Shown: in pieces, positions 52,539-63,079 of the stretch
Position numbering within the stretch: the stretch's first letter is position 1
How the letters are laid out: the number at the start of each line of letters is the position of its first letter
NCBI GenBank assembly: GCA_035506135.1
Contig: DATJPY010000104.1
Span: 1 to 64,000, forward strand
DNA: 64,000 bases
Reading direction: 5' to 3'
Origin: DATJPY01 sp035506135
Lineage (GTDB): Bacteria; Myxococcota_A; UBA9160; PR03
Notes under the pieces: model-generated
The model's input: the letters and a program-made list of their open reading frames with translations, nothing else
Told to the model about the DNA's origin: nothing
Databases searched by the model: none
Program-made: the position numbers and the translations under genes

Positions 52539-53080
52539 CGGGCGCGCCTCACCACCAGGCGGCTCGCGGCGGCGGAGCGGCGGCGCGTGCCGAACGCGAC
52601 CGCGAGGCCAGCGAGGCGGCCGCGATGCGCGTGACAGAGCGCGGTCGCGAGGGCATCCGCGGCGTCGGTCGCCGGCGGCTCGGCGAGATCCAGGAGGCGC
52701 CCGACCATGACCTGTACCTGCCGCTTCTCCGCGCCGCCCGAGCCGACCACCGCCCGCTTGATCTCGCCCGGTGCGTACTCGAGGACGGGAAGCCCCGCCG
52801 CAGCCGCCGCCGCGAGCGCGACGCCGCGGGCGTGGCCGAGGACGAGCGCCGACCGCGCGCTCCGCCCGGCGAAGATGCGCTCGACCGCGGCCACCTCGGG
52901 GCGGTGGGCCGCGATCGCGCGCGCGAGGCCGAGCTGCAGCTCGGCGAGACGCTCGGCCAGCCCGGCGCCGCGCCGCGGCCGCAGCGTCCCATGCGCGACG
53001 TGGACGACGCGCGCGCCGCGGCGCTCGACGACGCCGTAGCCGGTCGCGAGGGAACCGGGGTCGATTCCGAGAACGCGCAT
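52535..53080 (-). CDS. ruvC: Holliday junction resolvase RuvC
   Basis: A 181-residue RNase H-fold endonuclease that nicks Holliday junctions symmetrically. The acidic catalytic residues are Asp7 in GIDPG, Glu in AVERIF, and Asp pair in ATDAADALA. LEYAPGEIKRAVVGSGGAEKRQV matches the dimer and DNA-contact region. It is the first of the ruvC-ruvA-ruvB run and lies 55 bp after yebC. Confidence 0.95.
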   Translation of the reverse strand: MRVLGIDPGSLATGYGVVERRGARVVHVAHGTLRPRRGAGLAERLAELQLGLARAIAAHRPEVAAVERIFAGRSARSALVLGHARGVALAAAAAAGLPVLEYAPGEIKRAVVGSGGAEKRQVQVMVGRLLDLAEPPATDAADALATALCHAHRGRLAGLAVAFGTRRRSAAASRLVVRRAR

Positions 53081-53135
53081 CGCGGATCCGATCGCGGGAG
53101 GAGCAACCGGGGGGGACGGGCGGAACCGTAGCCGA

Positions 53136-53885
53136 CTACCCGCTGAGCCGCTCCATCTCGGAGTCGGCGATGTCGAAGTTGGCGTAGACGCCCTGCACGT
53201 CGTCGAGGTCCTCGAGCGCCTCGGCGAGCTTCAGCATGCTCTCCGCCTGGGCGCCCTCGAGCTTCACCGTCGCGCTCGCGCGCATCGTGATCTCGGCGCT
53301 GGCCGGGCGGAAGCCCCGGGCGGCGAGCGCGTCGCGCACGGCCTCGAAGCGCCGCGCGTCGACCACCAGCTCGACCGATCCCTCGCTCTCGACCACGTCG
53401 TCCGCCCCGGCCTCGAGGCCGACCTCGTAGAGGCGGTCGAGGTCGAGCCCCGCCCGGTCGAAGTCGATCACGCCCTTCTTCTCGAACAGATGGGAGACGC
53501 AGCCGCTCTGGCCCAGGTTCCCGCCGTAGCGGGTGAACGCGTGGCGGATCTCGCCCACGGTGCGGTTGCGGTTGTCGGTCAGGACCTCGAGCAGCACGGC
53601 GACGCCCGCCGGACCGTAGCCCTCGTAGACGACCTGCTCGAAGTTCTCCCCCTCCCCGCCGCCGGCCCCCTTCTTGATCGCCCGCTCGATGTTGTCCTTG
53701 GGCATGTTGGCCGCTCGCGCCTTGTCGATCACGAGGCGGAGCCGCGGGTTGCTGGCGGGGTCGCCGCCGCCGAGGCGCGAGGCGGTCGCGATCTCGCGGA
53801 TGAGCTTGGTGAAGACCTTGCCGCGCTTGGCGTCCGCGGCGCCCTTCTTGCGCTTGATCGTCGCCCACTTGGAGTGCCCGGACAT
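53136..53885 (-). CDS. yebC: YebC/TACO1-family protein
   Basis: 249 residues, the standard length. GHSKWATIKRKKGAADAKRG at the N-terminus, NMPKDNIERAIKKGAGG, the EVLTDNRNRTVGEIRHAF region and an acidic C-terminus are diagnostic. Family members act either as transcription regulators or as ribosome-associated factors easing proline-rich stalling. It heads the yebC-ruvCAB run and is divergent from the DnaK-like gene across 156 bp. Confidence 0.94.
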   Translation of the reverse strand: MSGHSKWATIKRKKGAADAKRGKVFTKLIREIATASRLGGGDPASNPRLRLVIDKARAANMPKDNIERAIKKGAGGGEGENFEQVVYEGYGPAGVAVLLEVLTDNRNRTVGEIRHAFTRYGGNLGQSGCVSHLFEKKGVIDFDRAGLDLDRLYEVGLEAGADDVVESEGSVELVVDARRFEAVRDALAARGFRPASAEITMRASATVKLEGAQAESMLKLAEALEDLDDVQGVYANFDIADSEMERLSG

Positions 53886-54041
53886 GGTCGCGGGGGTAGC
53901 ACGCGCGCGCGCCGATGGTCAACGCGGCGCAGCCGTGCGCGAGAGAGGCACCCCGCCGCTCAGGAATCGGGAACCCCCGCCCGATACGGACGCCGGGCCG
54001 GTCGGTGGCCCGACCCCCCCGGGGTCTCGGGAGGCAGCGCC

Positions 54042-56336
<2,295 letters not shown>

Positions 56337-56348
56337 AGGATCTGCGGC

Positions 56349-56858
56349 GTGACGGCGCTCGACCCGGCCGAGATCCGCGCGCTCGACGCGATCCTCGAAG
56401 AGCTCGACTACTACCAGGTTCTCGAGCTCGTGCCCGGCGCGCCGACCTCGGCGATCCGCTCGGCCTATCACCAGGCCTCGCGGCGCTTCCATCCCGACGG
56501 ACATCGCGCGCGCCATCCCGAGCTGCAGCCGCCGCTCGCGCGCATCTCCAAGCGCGTGGCCGAGGCCTACTCGGTGCTGCGCGATCCCCGGCGCCGGCAG
56601 GTCTACGACCGCCAGCTCGCCGCCGACCGCAACACGCTGCGCATGCCCCTGGTGCAGGCGGAGGCCGAGGCCGACCGCCAGCGGCGCGAGGCGCGCGAGG
56701 GGCGGACGCCGAACGGACGGCGCTACTTCGCCCTCGCCCAGCGCGACCTGGCGAGCGGCAATCACGTCGCGGCCGAGCGCAACCTCCGGACGGCGCTCAC
56801 CTTCGAGCCCGACAACGCGCTCTTCCGCGAGACGCTGGCGCAGCTCAAGAAGAGGTGA
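56349..56858 (+). CDS. J-domain co-chaperone
   Basis: 169 residues from GTG 56349. An N-terminal J domain (DYYQVLELVPGAPTSAIRSA, the HPD motif in RRFHPDGHRA, then AYSVLRDPRRRQVYD) is followed by a helical region with one TPR-like unit (YFALAQRDLASGNHVAAERN, LTFEPDN). It has no Gly/Phe or zinc-finger region, so it is a class III protein. Its position 12 bp after the lidless Hsp70 makes that protein its likely partner. Confidence 0.88.
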   Translation: MTALDPAEIRALDAILEELDYYQVLELVPGAPTSAIRSAYHQASRRFHPDGHRARHPELQPPLARISKRVAEAYSVLRDPRRRQVYDRQLAADRNTLRMPLVQAEAEADRQRREAREGRTPNGRRYFALAQRDLASGNHVAAERNLRTALTFEPDNALFRETLAQLKKR

Positions 56859-56877
56859 ACCGAGCGCGCGGGCGGCT

Positions 56878-58941
56878 ATGCTGCGCCGCGTGCCGACCCT
56901 GCGCGTCCTCGCCGGCCTGCTCGTCGCGCTCGCGCTCGGCTGCGGGGAATCGAAGCAGGGGGCGGCGGCTGCGGGCGAGAAGGCGCCGTCCTCCACCGCG
57001 GCGGCGCCGGCCGCGGCGCCCGCGGCGAAGCCGGCGGCCGATCCGAACGAGCGGCCGCTTCCGGGCTTCGACGGCACGACCCTCGACGGCCAGCACTTCG
57101 ACGCGAGCTCGCTGCTCGGAAAGCGCGCGCTCCTCTTCTTCTTCAACCCCGCGGTGCGCGAGGCCGAGCCCGCGGCCCAGGCGGTCGCGCACGTGGCGCG
57201 CCTGCGCGACGAGCAGAACTTCGCCGTGGTGGGCATCGCGCTGGCCAGCGGCGCCACGGCGGCGCGCGAGTTCGCGAAGCGAACGGGACTCGTCTTCCCG
57301 ATCGTCGACGACGCGGCCGGCCACATCGCCGAACGCATCGGGCTGCGCGCGCCGGTGGCGCTGATCAGCACGGACGCGCGCGGCAACGTCACCTTCGGGA
57401 TGGGCGGCCCGCCGGCCGAGGCGTCGGATCCCGTTGCGATGGTCGAGACCCAGCTGCGCGAGGCGCTGCGCCTGCCCGCGACCGAAGGTGTGCTCGCCCC
57501 CTCGCTCGGCGAACGGCCGCGAGCGCCGGGCTTCCGGGCCGCGCTCCTCGAGGGCGGCGCGCCCTTCGACCTGGCCTCGCTGCACGGCAAGCCGCTGGTG
57601 CTGATCTTCTTCCTCTACACCTGCCCGCACTGCCACAACGCCCTGCTCTCGATGAAGGAGGCGCTCGCCAAGCTGCCTGAGGCGAGCCGCCCGACGCTGA
57701 TCGGCGTCTCGGTGGGCGGCTCCGCCGCTGCGGTACAGGAGAAGCTCAAGAGCGACGGCCTCGACTACTTCACGGTGCTCGCCGACGACGACCACGCGAT
57801 CCGCTCGGCGTACGGCGTCGTGGCCGGCGTGCCGGACATCTTCCTGATCGACGCGAACGGCGAGATCACCGCACGCGTCCAGGGCTGGCGCGACGACCGC
57901 GACCCCCCGCTGATGCGCATGCGGCTTGCCAAGCTGGCCGGGCAGCCCGTGCCGATGCTGCTCCACACGACCGGATACAGCGGGAGCGAGGTGTGCAGCG
58001 TGTGTCACGAGCGCGAGCACGACACCTGGACGCTCACGCAGCACGCCACCGCGTTCGACACGCTCGTGCGCCACGGCGCCGACGCCAACCCGGAGTGCGT
58101 GAGCTGCCACGTGGTGGGATTCGGCAAGAGCGGCGGCTGGACCCGCTCGCCCCCGACGCCGTACCTCGAGAACGTCGGTTGCGAGAACTGCCACGGGCGC
58201 GGCGGGCCGCACCTGTCGCCGGGCTTCGTCGCGAACGGCAACTACGAGCCGGTGTGCGTCACCTGCCACGACCCGAAGCACTCGCTCGGCTTCTCGTATG
58301 CGAACTTTTTGCCGCGCATCTCGCACGCCGAGAACGCGAAGCTGACGGGGCTCGCGCTCTCCGAGAAGCGCAAGCTCCTGGCCGATCGCGCCCGCCCGCG
58401 CGCCGACCTGCTGCCGACGACCGCCGCCTACGTCGGCTCGGACGCCTGCCGCAGCTGCCACGCCCAGGAATACGAGAGCTGGGTCGCCGGCCCGCACGGG
58501 CGGGCGACGGCCTCGCTCGAGAAGAAGGGCGAGGACGCGAACCCGAAGTGCCAGGCATGCCACGTGACGGCGCTCGGGCTCCCCGGCGGCTTCCCCCGTC
58601 CGGGCCGTCCCGCCGATCACCCGGACCTGGCGCGCGTCGGCTGCGAGTCGTGCCACGGACCCGGCGGCAACCACGTCGGCCCCGACGCCGTGCGGGTCGG
58701 CACCATCGTGTCGCTCGGCGACAAGTGCGACTCCTGCGTGATCCTGCAGGTCTGTGGCGGCTGTCACGACCAGGCCAACGACCCGGGCTTCGAGTTCGCG
58801 GTGCAGAAGAAGATCGAGGCGCAGAAGCACGGGACGATCGAGCCCGCGGCCAAGCGCGGCGCCGCGCCCTCGGCGGCGCTGTCGAGCGCCTCGCGGGTCG
58901 GCCTGCTCGAGCGCGCCTTCGCGCTCGGGCCGTCGAGCTGA
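56878..58941 (+). CDS. Lipoprotein fusing two thioredoxin-like domains to an octahaem cytochrome c
   Basis: 687 residues. A signal peptide ends in LALGC (lipobox), followed by an Ala/Pro linker. The first redoxin domain (about 58-200) has no CxxC. The second (about 215-355) carries TCPHCHN, which is both a thioredoxin CxxC and formally a CxxCH. Eight CxxCH haem motifs follow: CSVCH, CVSCH, CENCH, CVTCH, CRSCH, CQACH, CESCH, CGGCH, in a cytochrome c554-like arrangement. It should be a periplasmic, membrane-tethered electron-transfer protein. The substrate is unknown. It follows the J-protein by 19 bp. Confidence 0.9.
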   Translation: MLRRVPTLRVLAGLLVALALGCGESKQGAAAAGEKAPSSTAAAPAAAPAAKPAADPNERPLPGFDGTTLDGQHFDASSLLGKRALLFFFNPAVREAEPAAQAVAHVARLRDEQNFAVVGIALASGATAAREFAKRTGLVFPIVDDAAGHIAERIGLRAPVALISTDARGNVTFGMGGPPAEASDPVAMVETQLREALRLPATEGVLAPSLGERPRAPGFRAALLEGGAPFDLASLHGKPLVLIFFLYTCPHCHNALLSMKEALAKLPEASRPTLIGVSVGGSAAAVQEKLKSDGLDYFTVLADDDHAIRSAYGVVAGVPDIFLIDANGEITARVQGWRDDRDPPLMRMRLAKLAGQPVPMLLHTTGYSGSEVCSVCHEREHDTWTLTQHATAFDTLVRHGADANPECVSCHVVGFGKSGGWTRSPPTPYLENVGCENCHGRGGPHLSPGFVANGNYEPVCVTCHDPKHSLGFSYANFLPRISHAENAKLTGLALSEKRKLLADRARPRADLLPTTAAYVGSDACRSCHAQEYESWVAGPHGRATASLEKKGEDANPKCQACHVTALGLPGGFPRPGRPADHPDLARVGCESCHGPGGNHVGPDAVRVGTIVSLGDKCDSCVILQVCGGCHDQANDPGFEFAVQKKIEAQKHGTIEPAAKRGAAPSAALSSASRVGLLERAFALGPSS

Positions 58942-58951
58942 GCGGCGCGCG

Positions 58952-59734
58952 ATGGCGAACGTGCGCATCGAGACCGACGCGTGCGGGGTGCGCACCCTCA
59001 CGATCGACCGCGAGGCGCGCCGCAACGCGCTCGACCGCGCGACGCTCGACGAGCTCGAGGGCGCCGTGGCGGCCGCGGCGGCCGACGCGAGGGTGCGAGT
59101 CGTGGTGCTGCGCGGGGCGGGAGACGCGGCCTTCTGCGCGGGCGCCGATCTCGAGGAGCTCCTCGCGCATCGCACCATCGACGACCGCCGCCGGCACTTC
59201 GACGGGGTGGCGCGCGTGATCGCCGCGATGCACGCGGCGCCGCAGCCGGTCATCGCAAGGGTGCAGGGATTCGCGCTCGCGGGCGGTCTCGGCCTCGCCG
59301 CGGCGGCGGACTTCACGATCGCCGGCGAGAGCGCGGTGCTGGGTCTGCCCGAGATCGGGATCGGTCTCCTGCCGATGGTGGTGTCGGCGCCCATCCTGCG
59401 CGCCACCGGCAGCCGCAAGGTGGTGCTCGACCTGGTACTGACCGGCCGCCGCGTGTCGGCGCAGGAGGGGCGCGAGCTCGGCCTGGTGACGCGCGTCGTG
59501 CCCGACGAGCGCCTCGACCCGGAGGTCGCGCAGCTCGCGACCAGTCTCGCCGCGCTCTCACCCACCGCGCTGCGGCTCGGCAAGGAGGCCGTCTACGCGA
59601 TGGCGGAGATGGAGTACGGGTCGGCGCTGCGCTACCTGCGCGAGATGATCGTCCTCACCGCCCTCACCGAGGACGCCCAGGAGGGGATGCGCGCATTCTT
59701 CGAGAAGCGGAAGCCGGTGTGGACCGGGCGCTAG
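58952..59734 (+). CDS. Enoyl-CoA hydratase/isomerase family protein
   Basis: 260 residues of the crotonase fold: TIDREARRNALDRATLDEL, the oxyanion-hole segments FCAGADLEEL and RVQGFALAGGLGLAAAADF, and LPEIGIGLLP with the Glu expected for hydratases. The C-terminal RLGKEAVYAMAEMEY and FFEKRKPVWTGR are typical. The acyl-CoA substrate cannot be assigned. ATG 58952 is 10 bp after the cytochrome gene, and its last 16 bp overlap the uracil-DNA glycosylase gene. Confidence 0.88.
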   Translation: MANVRIETDACGVRTLTIDREARRNALDRATLDELEGAVAAAAADARVRVVVLRGAGDAAFCAGADLEELLAHRTIDDRRRHFDGVARVIAAMHAAPQPVIARVQGFALAGGLGLAAAADFTIAGESAVLGLPEIGIGLLPMVVSAPILRATGSRKVVLDLVLTGRRVSAQEGRELGLVTRVVPDERLDPEVAQLATSLAALSPTALRLGKEAVYAMAEMEYGSALRYLREMIVLTALTEDAQEGMRAFFEKRKPVWTGR

Positions 59735-60660
59735 CGCGCGATCTCTGCGAGGCGCTCGCCTCCGCCCGCGACCTCGCCCGCGAGTGGCTCGAGGAGGGCG
59801 TCGAGACCTACGACCGGAACACCTCCTCACGCACGCTCAGCTCCACCCCCGCCGCCCTCGAGGCAAGACGATCGCCCGAAGCATCCCAGCAAGCCGCCGA
59901 AGGCGGCGCGCAGCGAGCCGAAGGCGAGCGGAGTCAACAGACGGCCGCGCAGCGAGGCGAAGCCGAGCGAAGTTCATCGAAAGCGGACGCGCGCAGCGAG
60001 GCGGAGTCCTCGGAGCCGAGCGAAGTCAACAGACGCGCTGCAGCTCAGCAATTTTCCCTCGTCCCCGAGGCTCGACCGTGGCCCGAGCGGCCGACGCTCG
60101 CCGAGGTGCGCGCCGCGCTCGGCGAGTGCACGCGCTGCCGGCTCGCGCAGGGCCGGACGCAGATCGTCTTCGGCGACGGCGACCCGGCCGCGGACCTGCT
60201 CTTCGTCGGCGAGGGGCCGGGCGAGCAGGAGGACCTCCAGGGCATCCCGTTCGTCGGACGCGCGGGCGAGCTGCTGACCCAGATGATCGAGAAGGGGCTC
60301 GGCGTCCCCCGCCGCGGCGTCTACATCTGCAACATCGTGAAGTGTCGGCCGCCGCAGAACCGAACGCCGCTGGGGGACGAGGTGGCGAGCTGCCGGCCGT
60401 TCCTCGACGGGCAGATCGACGCGGTCCGGCCGCGCGTCATCGTCGCCCTCGGCAAGCCGGCGACCAGCCTGCTGCTCGGCCGCGACGTATCCATCACGCG
60501 GGTGCGCGGCACCTGGCAGGAGTACCGCGGGACGCCGCTGATGCCGACCTTCCACCCGGCGTTCGTGCTGCGCCAGTACACCCCGGAGAACCGGCGCCTG
60601 GTCTGGGAGGATCTGAAGGCGGCCCTGGCGCGGGCACGCGAGCTCGGCGCCCGGATCTAG
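59719..60660 (+). CDS. Family-4 uracil-DNA glycosylase with repeat-encoded linker
   Basis: 313 residues from GTG 59719. The catalytic domain starts at about residue 122: GECTRCRLAQGRTQIVFGDG, FVGEGPGEQEDLQG, PFVGRAGELL, CNIVKCRPPQNRTP and PTFHPAFVLR. Four cysteines (ECTRC, KCRPP, ASCRP) can bind the 4Fe-4S cluster of this family. It excises uracil from DNA. The first 35 residues form a helical extension common in the family. Residues about 55-111 are encoded by three consecutive copies or fragments of the dispersed repeat and are low complexity (SQQ, AER, SEVNRRAAAQ). Confidence 0.9.
   Translation: MDRALARDLCEALASARDLAREWLEEGVETYDRNTSSRTLSSTPAALEARRSPEASQQAAEGGAQRAEGERSQQTAAQRGEAERSSSKADARSEAESSEPSEVNRRAAAQQFSLVPEARPWPERPTLAEVRAALGECTRCRLAQGRTQIVFGDGDPAADLLFVGEGPGEQEDLQGIPFVGRAGELLTQMIEKGLGVPRRGVYICNIVKCRPPQNRTPLGDEVASCRPFLDGQIDAVRPRVIVALGKPATSLLLGRDVSITRVRGTWQEYRGTPLMPTFHPAFVLRQYTPENRRLVWEDLKAALARARELGARI
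59885..60050 (+). repeat. Cluster of three dispersed repeat copies (4-6) inside the UDG gene
   Basis: Copy 4 (59885-59944) has hairpin GCCGCC/GAA/GGCGGC (59893-59907) and matches the ntrY copy at 30 of 31 bases. Copy 5 (59946-59979) shares 27 identical bases with copy 1. Copy 6 (59988-60050) ends with the 33 bases identical to the ruvB copy. All are in the same orientation as the gene and keep its frame open. Confidence 0.85.
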
Positions 60661-60669
60661 CCCTTCGCC

Positions 60670-61236
60670 TCACGGGCGCTCGGGCACCGCGCGCGTCTGC
60701 TGACGCCGGTAGGCCGCCAGCGCGACGCGCACCGCCGGGTCCTTGCGCGCCAGGATCGCCGCGGCCAGCAGGCCCGCGTTCTTCGCCCCCGCGCGGCCGA
60801 TCGCCAGGGTTCCGACCGGGATCCCACCCGGCATCTGCACGGTGGAGAGGAGCGCATCGAGACCCGAGAGCGGGGAGCTCTCGATCGGCACGCCGAGCAC
60901 CGGCAGCAGCGTCAGCGCGGCCGTCACACCCGCCAGGTGCGCTGCGCCGCCGGCGCCGGCGATGATCACCTCGAAGCCGCGCTCCTCGGCGGCGGCGACG
61001 AAGGCGCGATGGCGATCCGGCGTCCGATGCGCGGACACCACGCGCACGTCGTGCGCCACGCCGAGCGCGTCGAGCGCGTCGGCCGCCGGCTTCATCACCT
61101 CCCAGTCCGAGGCGCTCCCCATCAGGATCGCGACGCGCGGCGCTCCGGTGCGTGCGCGCCGGCGCCCCGCGAGATCCGTCCGCCGCACCGCGCGGCTTCG
61201 CGCCGCCTTGCGCCCGCCGCGCGCTCCCACCGCCAT
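60670..61236 (-). CDS. purE: N5-carboxyaminoimidazole ribonucleotide mutase
   Basis: 188 residues of class I PurE, which rearranges N5-CAIR to CAIR. LMGSASDWEVM, VVSAHRTPDR, AGAGGAAHLAGV and PIESSPLSGLDALLSTVQMP are the conserved blocks; the His in SAHRTP is catalytic. A basic 33-residue N-terminal extension precedes the fold, so the true start may be internal. No purK is in the window. It is convergent with the UDG gene, 9 bp apart. Confidence 0.93.
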   Translation of the reverse strand: MAVGARGGRKAARSRAVRRTDLAGRRRARTGAPRVAILMGSASDWEVMKPAADALDALGVAHDVRVVSAHRTPDRHRAFVAAAEERGFEVIIAGAGGAAHLAGVTAALTLLPVLGVPIESSPLSGLDALLSTVQMPGGIPVGTLAIGRAGAKNAGLLAAAILARKDPAVRVALAAYRRQQTRAVPERP

Positions 61237-61307
61237 GCGCTCTTCCCTCCCTCCGCGGTCGCCGCTGCGCGGCCCCGCGCCGGCGCCGATGGCATACTTG
61301 AGGATCC

Positions 61308-62177
61308 GTGACTCGAGCGCAAGGAAACCGCCCGACGGTGCGCGAGATCGGACCCCACACCCAGCTCTGCGGGGTGATCCTCCATCCGGCGGGTCACACG
61401 CTCTCGCCGGCGATGCACAACGCCGCCTTCGCGGCGCTGGGGCTCGACGCCGTCTACGCCGCCTTCGACGTCCGCCCCGAGCAGCTCGGCGCCGCCCTCT
61501 CCGGTGCGCGCGCTCTCGGCATCCGGCAGCTCGCGGTGTCGATCCCCCACAAGGAGGCGGTGATCGAGCACCTGGACGAGGTCGACGAGACGGCGCGCCG
61601 GATCGGCGCCGTCAACACGGTGACCCGCCGCGGCGAGCGGCTCGTGGGCTCCAATACCGACTGGATCGGCGCCGTGCGGGCGCTCGAGCGCGTGACGTCG
61701 CTGGCGGGCCGCGACGTGGTGGTGCTCGGCGCGGGCGGCTCCGCGCGCGCGGTCGTGTTCGGGGCGCTCGAGCGCGGGGCGCGGGTGGCCGTGCTGAACC
61801 GCGACGTCGAGCGCGCCGCGCGGCTCGCGAAGGAGCTCGGGGCGGGGTCGACCGGACGGCTCGAGGACCTCGCACGCACGCCCTGCGACGTGCTCGTGAA
61901 TGCCACCTCCGTCGGCCTGCGCTCCGACGTCTCTCCGGTGTCGGCCGAGGCGATCCCGCGCGGCGCGGTCCTGCTCGATCTGGTGTACGACCCCGTCCAG
62001 ACCCGGCTCCTGCGGGAGGGCGAGGCGCGCGGCGCCCGCGTCGTCTCCGGCAAGTGGATGCTCGTCCTCCAGGCGGCCGAGCAGATCGCGCTCTGGAGCG
62101 GGCGCGGGGCGCCCGTCGACGAGATGGCCCGGGCCTTCGATCGAGCCTCGGAGCGGAGCCCGGCTCAGCCGGCGTAG
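61308..62177 (+). CDS. aroE: Shikimate dehydrogenase (NADP)
   Basis: 289 residues reducing 3-dehydroshikimate to shikimate. GVILHPAGHTLSPAMHNAAF gives the substrate-binding SxS-like region, VSIPHKEAVIEHLDEVD the catalytic Lys and NTDWIG the Asp. VVVLGAGGSARAVVFGAL is the NADP loop with NRDVERAA after it, and NATSVGL and LVYDP are conserved. GTG 61308 has AGGA 5 bp upstream. The first 20 residues are an extension. Its last 13 bp overlap the convergent ferredoxin gene. Confidence 0.93.
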   Translation: MTRAQGNRPTVREIGPHTQLCGVILHPAGHTLSPAMHNAAFAALGLDAVYAAFDVRPEQLGAALSGARALGIRQLAVSIPHKEAVIEHLDEVDETARRIGAVNTVTRRGERLVGSNTDWIGAVRALERVTSLAGRDVVVLGAGGSARAVVFGALERGARVAVLNRDVERAARLAKELGAGSTGRLEDLARTPCDVLVNATSVGLRSDVSPVSAEAIPRGAVLLDLVYDPVQTRLLREGEARGARVVSGKWMLVLQAAEQIALWSGRGAPVDEMARAFDRASERSPAQPA

Positions 62178-62518
62178 CTCCACTTCTTCTTGTTCTCTTC
62201 GACCTGCTCGGGCGTGGGCTTGGGCTTCTCGGGAACCTCGGGCACCGAGAACTGGTCCTTCAGATCGACGATCTTGGAGTTGAGATCGATATCGACCTGG
62301 AACACCTCGGGCACCTGCTCGTCCTCGAAGATCGCCTCCCACGGGCACTCCGGCTCGCAGACGCCGCAGTTGATGCACTCCTCGGGATCGATGAAGAGCT
62401 GGTTGGGGAAGCTCTCCCGGTCGCCGCCCTGGTACTCGTAGATGCAGTCGACGGGACACACCTCGACGCAGCTCATGTCGACGCAATCCCGGCACAGCCT
62501 CGTGATCACCCAGGCCAT
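62165..62518 (-). CDS. Two-cluster bacterial ferredoxin with C-terminal extension
   Basis: 117 residues. Cys motifs LCRDCVDMSCVEVCPVDCI and CINCGVCEPECPWEAI give two clusters, probably one 3Fe-4S and one 4Fe-4S or two 4Fe-4S, of the FdxA type. The fold covers residues 1-65. The rest is a charged tail rich in Glu/Lys/Pro (VPEKPKPTPEQVEENKKK) not needed for cluster binding. It is a low-potential electron carrier; its redox partner is unknown. It lies 44 bp after rpmG. Confidence 0.92.
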   Translation of the reverse strand: MAWVITRLCRDCVDMSCVEVCPVDCIYEYQGGDRESFPNQLFIDPEECINCGVCEPECPWEAIFEDEQVPEVFQVDIDLNSKIVDLKDQFSVPEVPEKPKPTPEQVEENKKKWSYAG

Positions 62519-62562
62519 CTGTCAGATCTCCCCTCGGCTCGAGCCACGCCGCTCCGCGACAC

Positions 62563-62733
62563 TCAGCGGAGCTTCGTCTCCTTGTAGAGCACGTGCTTGC
62601 GCACCACCGGATCGTACTTCTTCAGCTCGAGCTTGTTCGGCGAGTTCTGGCGGTTCTTCACCGTGGTGTAGAAGTGGCCGGTGCCCGCGCTCGACTCGAG
62701 CTTCACGCTCTCCCGCTTTCCCTTCTTGGCCAT
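62563..62733 (-). CDS. rpmG: 50S ribosomal protein bL33
   Basis: A 56-residue protein translated directly from 62733 to the TGA at 62563. It begins MAKKGKRESVKLESSAGTGH, has YTTVKNRQNSPNKLELKKYDP and ends VVRKHVLYKETKLR. This matches bL33 of the cysteine-free type common in Proteobacteria, which needs no zinc. ATG 62733 has GGGAGGGG upstream. It lies 22 bp after the rplX-like gene, so the two ribosomal genes form a pair. Confidence 0.94.
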   Translation of the reverse strand: MAKKGKRESVKLESSAGTGHFYTTVKNRQNSPNKLELKKYDPVVRKHVLYKETKLR

Positions 62734-62755
62734 CGCTCCCCTCCCGCGGTCCGGC

Positions 62756-63079
62756 TCAGCTCGGGTCCGGCACCGGCGCGCCCGTGGTTGCGAACACGCG
62801 GACGCGTCGGCCTTCGCGCGTCTCGACGCGGATGCGGCTCGGCTTCCCGCCGCCGTCGACCAGCATGACGTTGGAGGCGTCGAGATAGCCCTCCTGCTCC
62901 ACGATGCCGCCGGTGCGGACCTTGCGGCGGCCGGCCTTCAGGTGGCGCTTCTGGACCCGGACCTTCTCGACGCGCACGCGGCGGCGGGCGGTGTCCACCG
63001 CGAGCACCTTGCCCTGCTTGCCGCGGTCGGCGCCCTTCATCACCAGGACCAGGTCACCCTTGCGGATGCCGAGCGGCAT
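62756..63079 (-). CDS. rplX: 50S ribosomal protein uL24
   Basis: 107 residues. The KOW motif is in IRKGDLVLVMKGADRGKQGK, followed by RRRVRVEKVRVQKRHLKAG, GGIVEQEGYLDASNVMLVD and RVRVFATTG, as in uL24. ATG 63079 is chosen because GGGGAGGG is 5 bp upstream and the fold starts there; an upstream in-frame ATG at 63139 adds an unrelated segment. uL24 is normally encoded in the spc operon between rplN and rplE; here it stands alone before rpmG. A TTGACG -35-like hexamer lies at 63134-63139. Confidence 0.9.
   Translation of the reverse strand: MPLGIRKGDLVLVMKGADRGKQGKVLAVDTARRRVRVEKVRVQKRHLKAGRRKVRTGGIVEQEGYLDASNVMLVDGGGKPSRIRVETREGRRVRVFATTGAPVPDPS

Noticed and set aside
53490..54041. An upstream extension of the DnaK-like frame across yebC
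   Set aside because: It is antisense to yebC. The conserved GIDLGTSNS start and a strong Shine-Dalgarno place the start at 54042.
57600..57640. A ninth haem site at CPHCH in the second thioredoxin domain
   Set aside because: The motif sits at the thioredoxin active-site position after LIFFLYT, so a redox dithiol is more likely, although haem binding cannot be excluded from sequence.
59885..60050. CRISPR array or simple tandem repeat
   Set aside because: Units are unequal, have no regular spacers, and the same sequence recurs at distant loci, so it is a dispersed repeat cluster.
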